Below, piece by piece: positions 23,085-23,392 of a stretch of 23,392 nucleotides of DNA (positions within the stretch are counted from its first letter, which is position 1; each line of letters starts with the position of its first letter). The notes below the pieces were generated by a model that was not told where the DNA came from, ran no database searches, and saw only the letters and a list, made by a program, of their open reading frames with translations. Position numbers and translations under genes: made by a program. The DNA lies in NCBI GenBank assembly GCA_964556885.1, contig CAZKYP010000034.1, positions 1-23,392 on the forward strand, in the 5' to 3' direction. Origin of the DNA: CAZKYP01 sp964556885 (GTDB taxonomy: Bacteria > Planctomycetota > Phycisphaerae > Sedimentisphaerales > Anaerobacaceae).

Positions 23085-23392
23085 CCCGCGGCCTTCCCAC
23101 GGCCGGCTGTGCCAGGCCTTCCTTCCGGCGTGCGCCAACTGTATTCCGGCGACGGCGCCCTGCTCGTGAATAAACGATGCGATGCGCGCGAAGGCCGCTT
23201 CCTGATCACGGTTCCACAGCCCCAGGTCGTACGGTGTGATTCGGCCCGCCGGCTCCACGGCGGTGGCCTCGGTCATCACGATGCCTGCCCCGCCTACCGC
23301 CCGCGACCCGAGGTGCACGAAATGCCACTCGCCCGGCACCGCGTCTTCGGCGCAGTACTGGCACATCGGCGAGAGCATGATCCGGTTGCGCG
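23085..23392 (-). pseudogene. Internal fragment of an Old Yellow Enzyme (NADH:flavin oxidoreductase), probably from another genome
   Basis: Read on the minus strand from the window edge: RNRIMLSPMCQYCAEDAVPG, then WHFVHLGSRAVGGAGIVMTEATAV, GRITPYDLGLWN and GIQLAHAGRKA, ending near RPWEGRGSLMPP. This is the N-terminal third of an OYE-family flavoenzyme (YqjM-like), including the FMN-site PMCQY and the HAGRK motif. The 5' end runs out of the window; the 3' end stops where the sequence becomes the reverse complement of the Gly-rich gene. The codons are almost all G/C at the third position, unlike every other gene here. The minus-strand open frame covering both parts (22860-23378) is a fusion artefact. 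A chimeric assembly join is the best explanation. Confidence 0.8.

Noticed and set aside
22860..23378. Long minus-strand open frame with OYE start and Pro/Ser-rich end
   Set aside because: Only the part beyond about 23085 resembles a protein family; the rest is the reverse complement of the Gly-rich gene, which gives Pro-rich nonsense.
1..23392. tRNA or rRNA genes, insertion sequences
   Set aside because: I found no cloverleaf-like tRNA, rRNA segment, transposase or terminal inverted repeats when reading the spacers; a covariance-model scan would be needed for certainty.

Overview
The window looks like a contig from the genome of an anaerobic, probably fermentative bacterium. A Planctomycetota/Phycisphaerae-type host is my best guess. 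It rests on the large secreted proteins on the right (a secretin with a Gly/Met-rich linker, and a subtilisin fused to beta-helix and Gly-rich repeats) and on general style, not on a marker gene. The only sequencing gap is a run of exactly 100 N (21948-22047), a scaffold placeholder.

Left edge (1-169): the last 55 codons of an ACT-domain protein on the + strand. It converges on a long minus-strand operon.

Main block (202-13652, all minus strand, read right to left): rex, then hydB-like and hydG-like electron-input subunits, a HycB-type polyferredoxin, a complete group 4 [NiFe]-hydrogenase core (NuoH-, NuoB-, NuoC- and NuoD-like), a NuoL/HyfB-type antiporter-like subunit, MbhDE-, MrpB-, MrpC-, MrpD-, MrpE-, MrpF- and MrpG-like subunits, a HycF/NuoI-type ferredoxin, and the hydrogenase maturation protease. 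That is 17 tightly packed genes behind rex, many with 4-bp ATGA overlaps. The layout predicts a membrane-bound H2-evolving (or H2-oxidising) complex that exchanges electrons with NAD(P)H and/or ferredoxin through the HydB/HydG module and couples this to Na+ or H+ movement through an Mrp-type module. The catalytic cysteines and the key antiporter Glu/Lys residues are present. A consensus-like promoter and a strong Rex-type operator lie directly upstream of rex, so NADH/NAD+ control of the locus is likely.

Middle (13907-14710, minus): tsaB (tRNA t6A modification), carrying an unusual in-frame insertion of about 27-35 residues.

Right part (15025 to about 23075, plus): a 1179-residue secretin-family outer-membrane protein with a TPR-like/coiled N-terminal half and a roughly 120-residue Gly/Met/Ser/Tyr linker. 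Next comes a very large secreted S8 protease with an intact catalytic tetrad, a beta-helix domain, two InlB-like repeats, and (after the N gap) further beta-helix rungs separated by long collagen-like or PGRS-like Gly-rich loops.

Right edge (about 23060-23392): abrupt change to very GC-rich sequence holding an internal fragment of an Old Yellow Enzyme on the minus strand. It is cut off exactly where the Gly-rich gene begins. This is most likely an assembly chimera, not biology of this organism.
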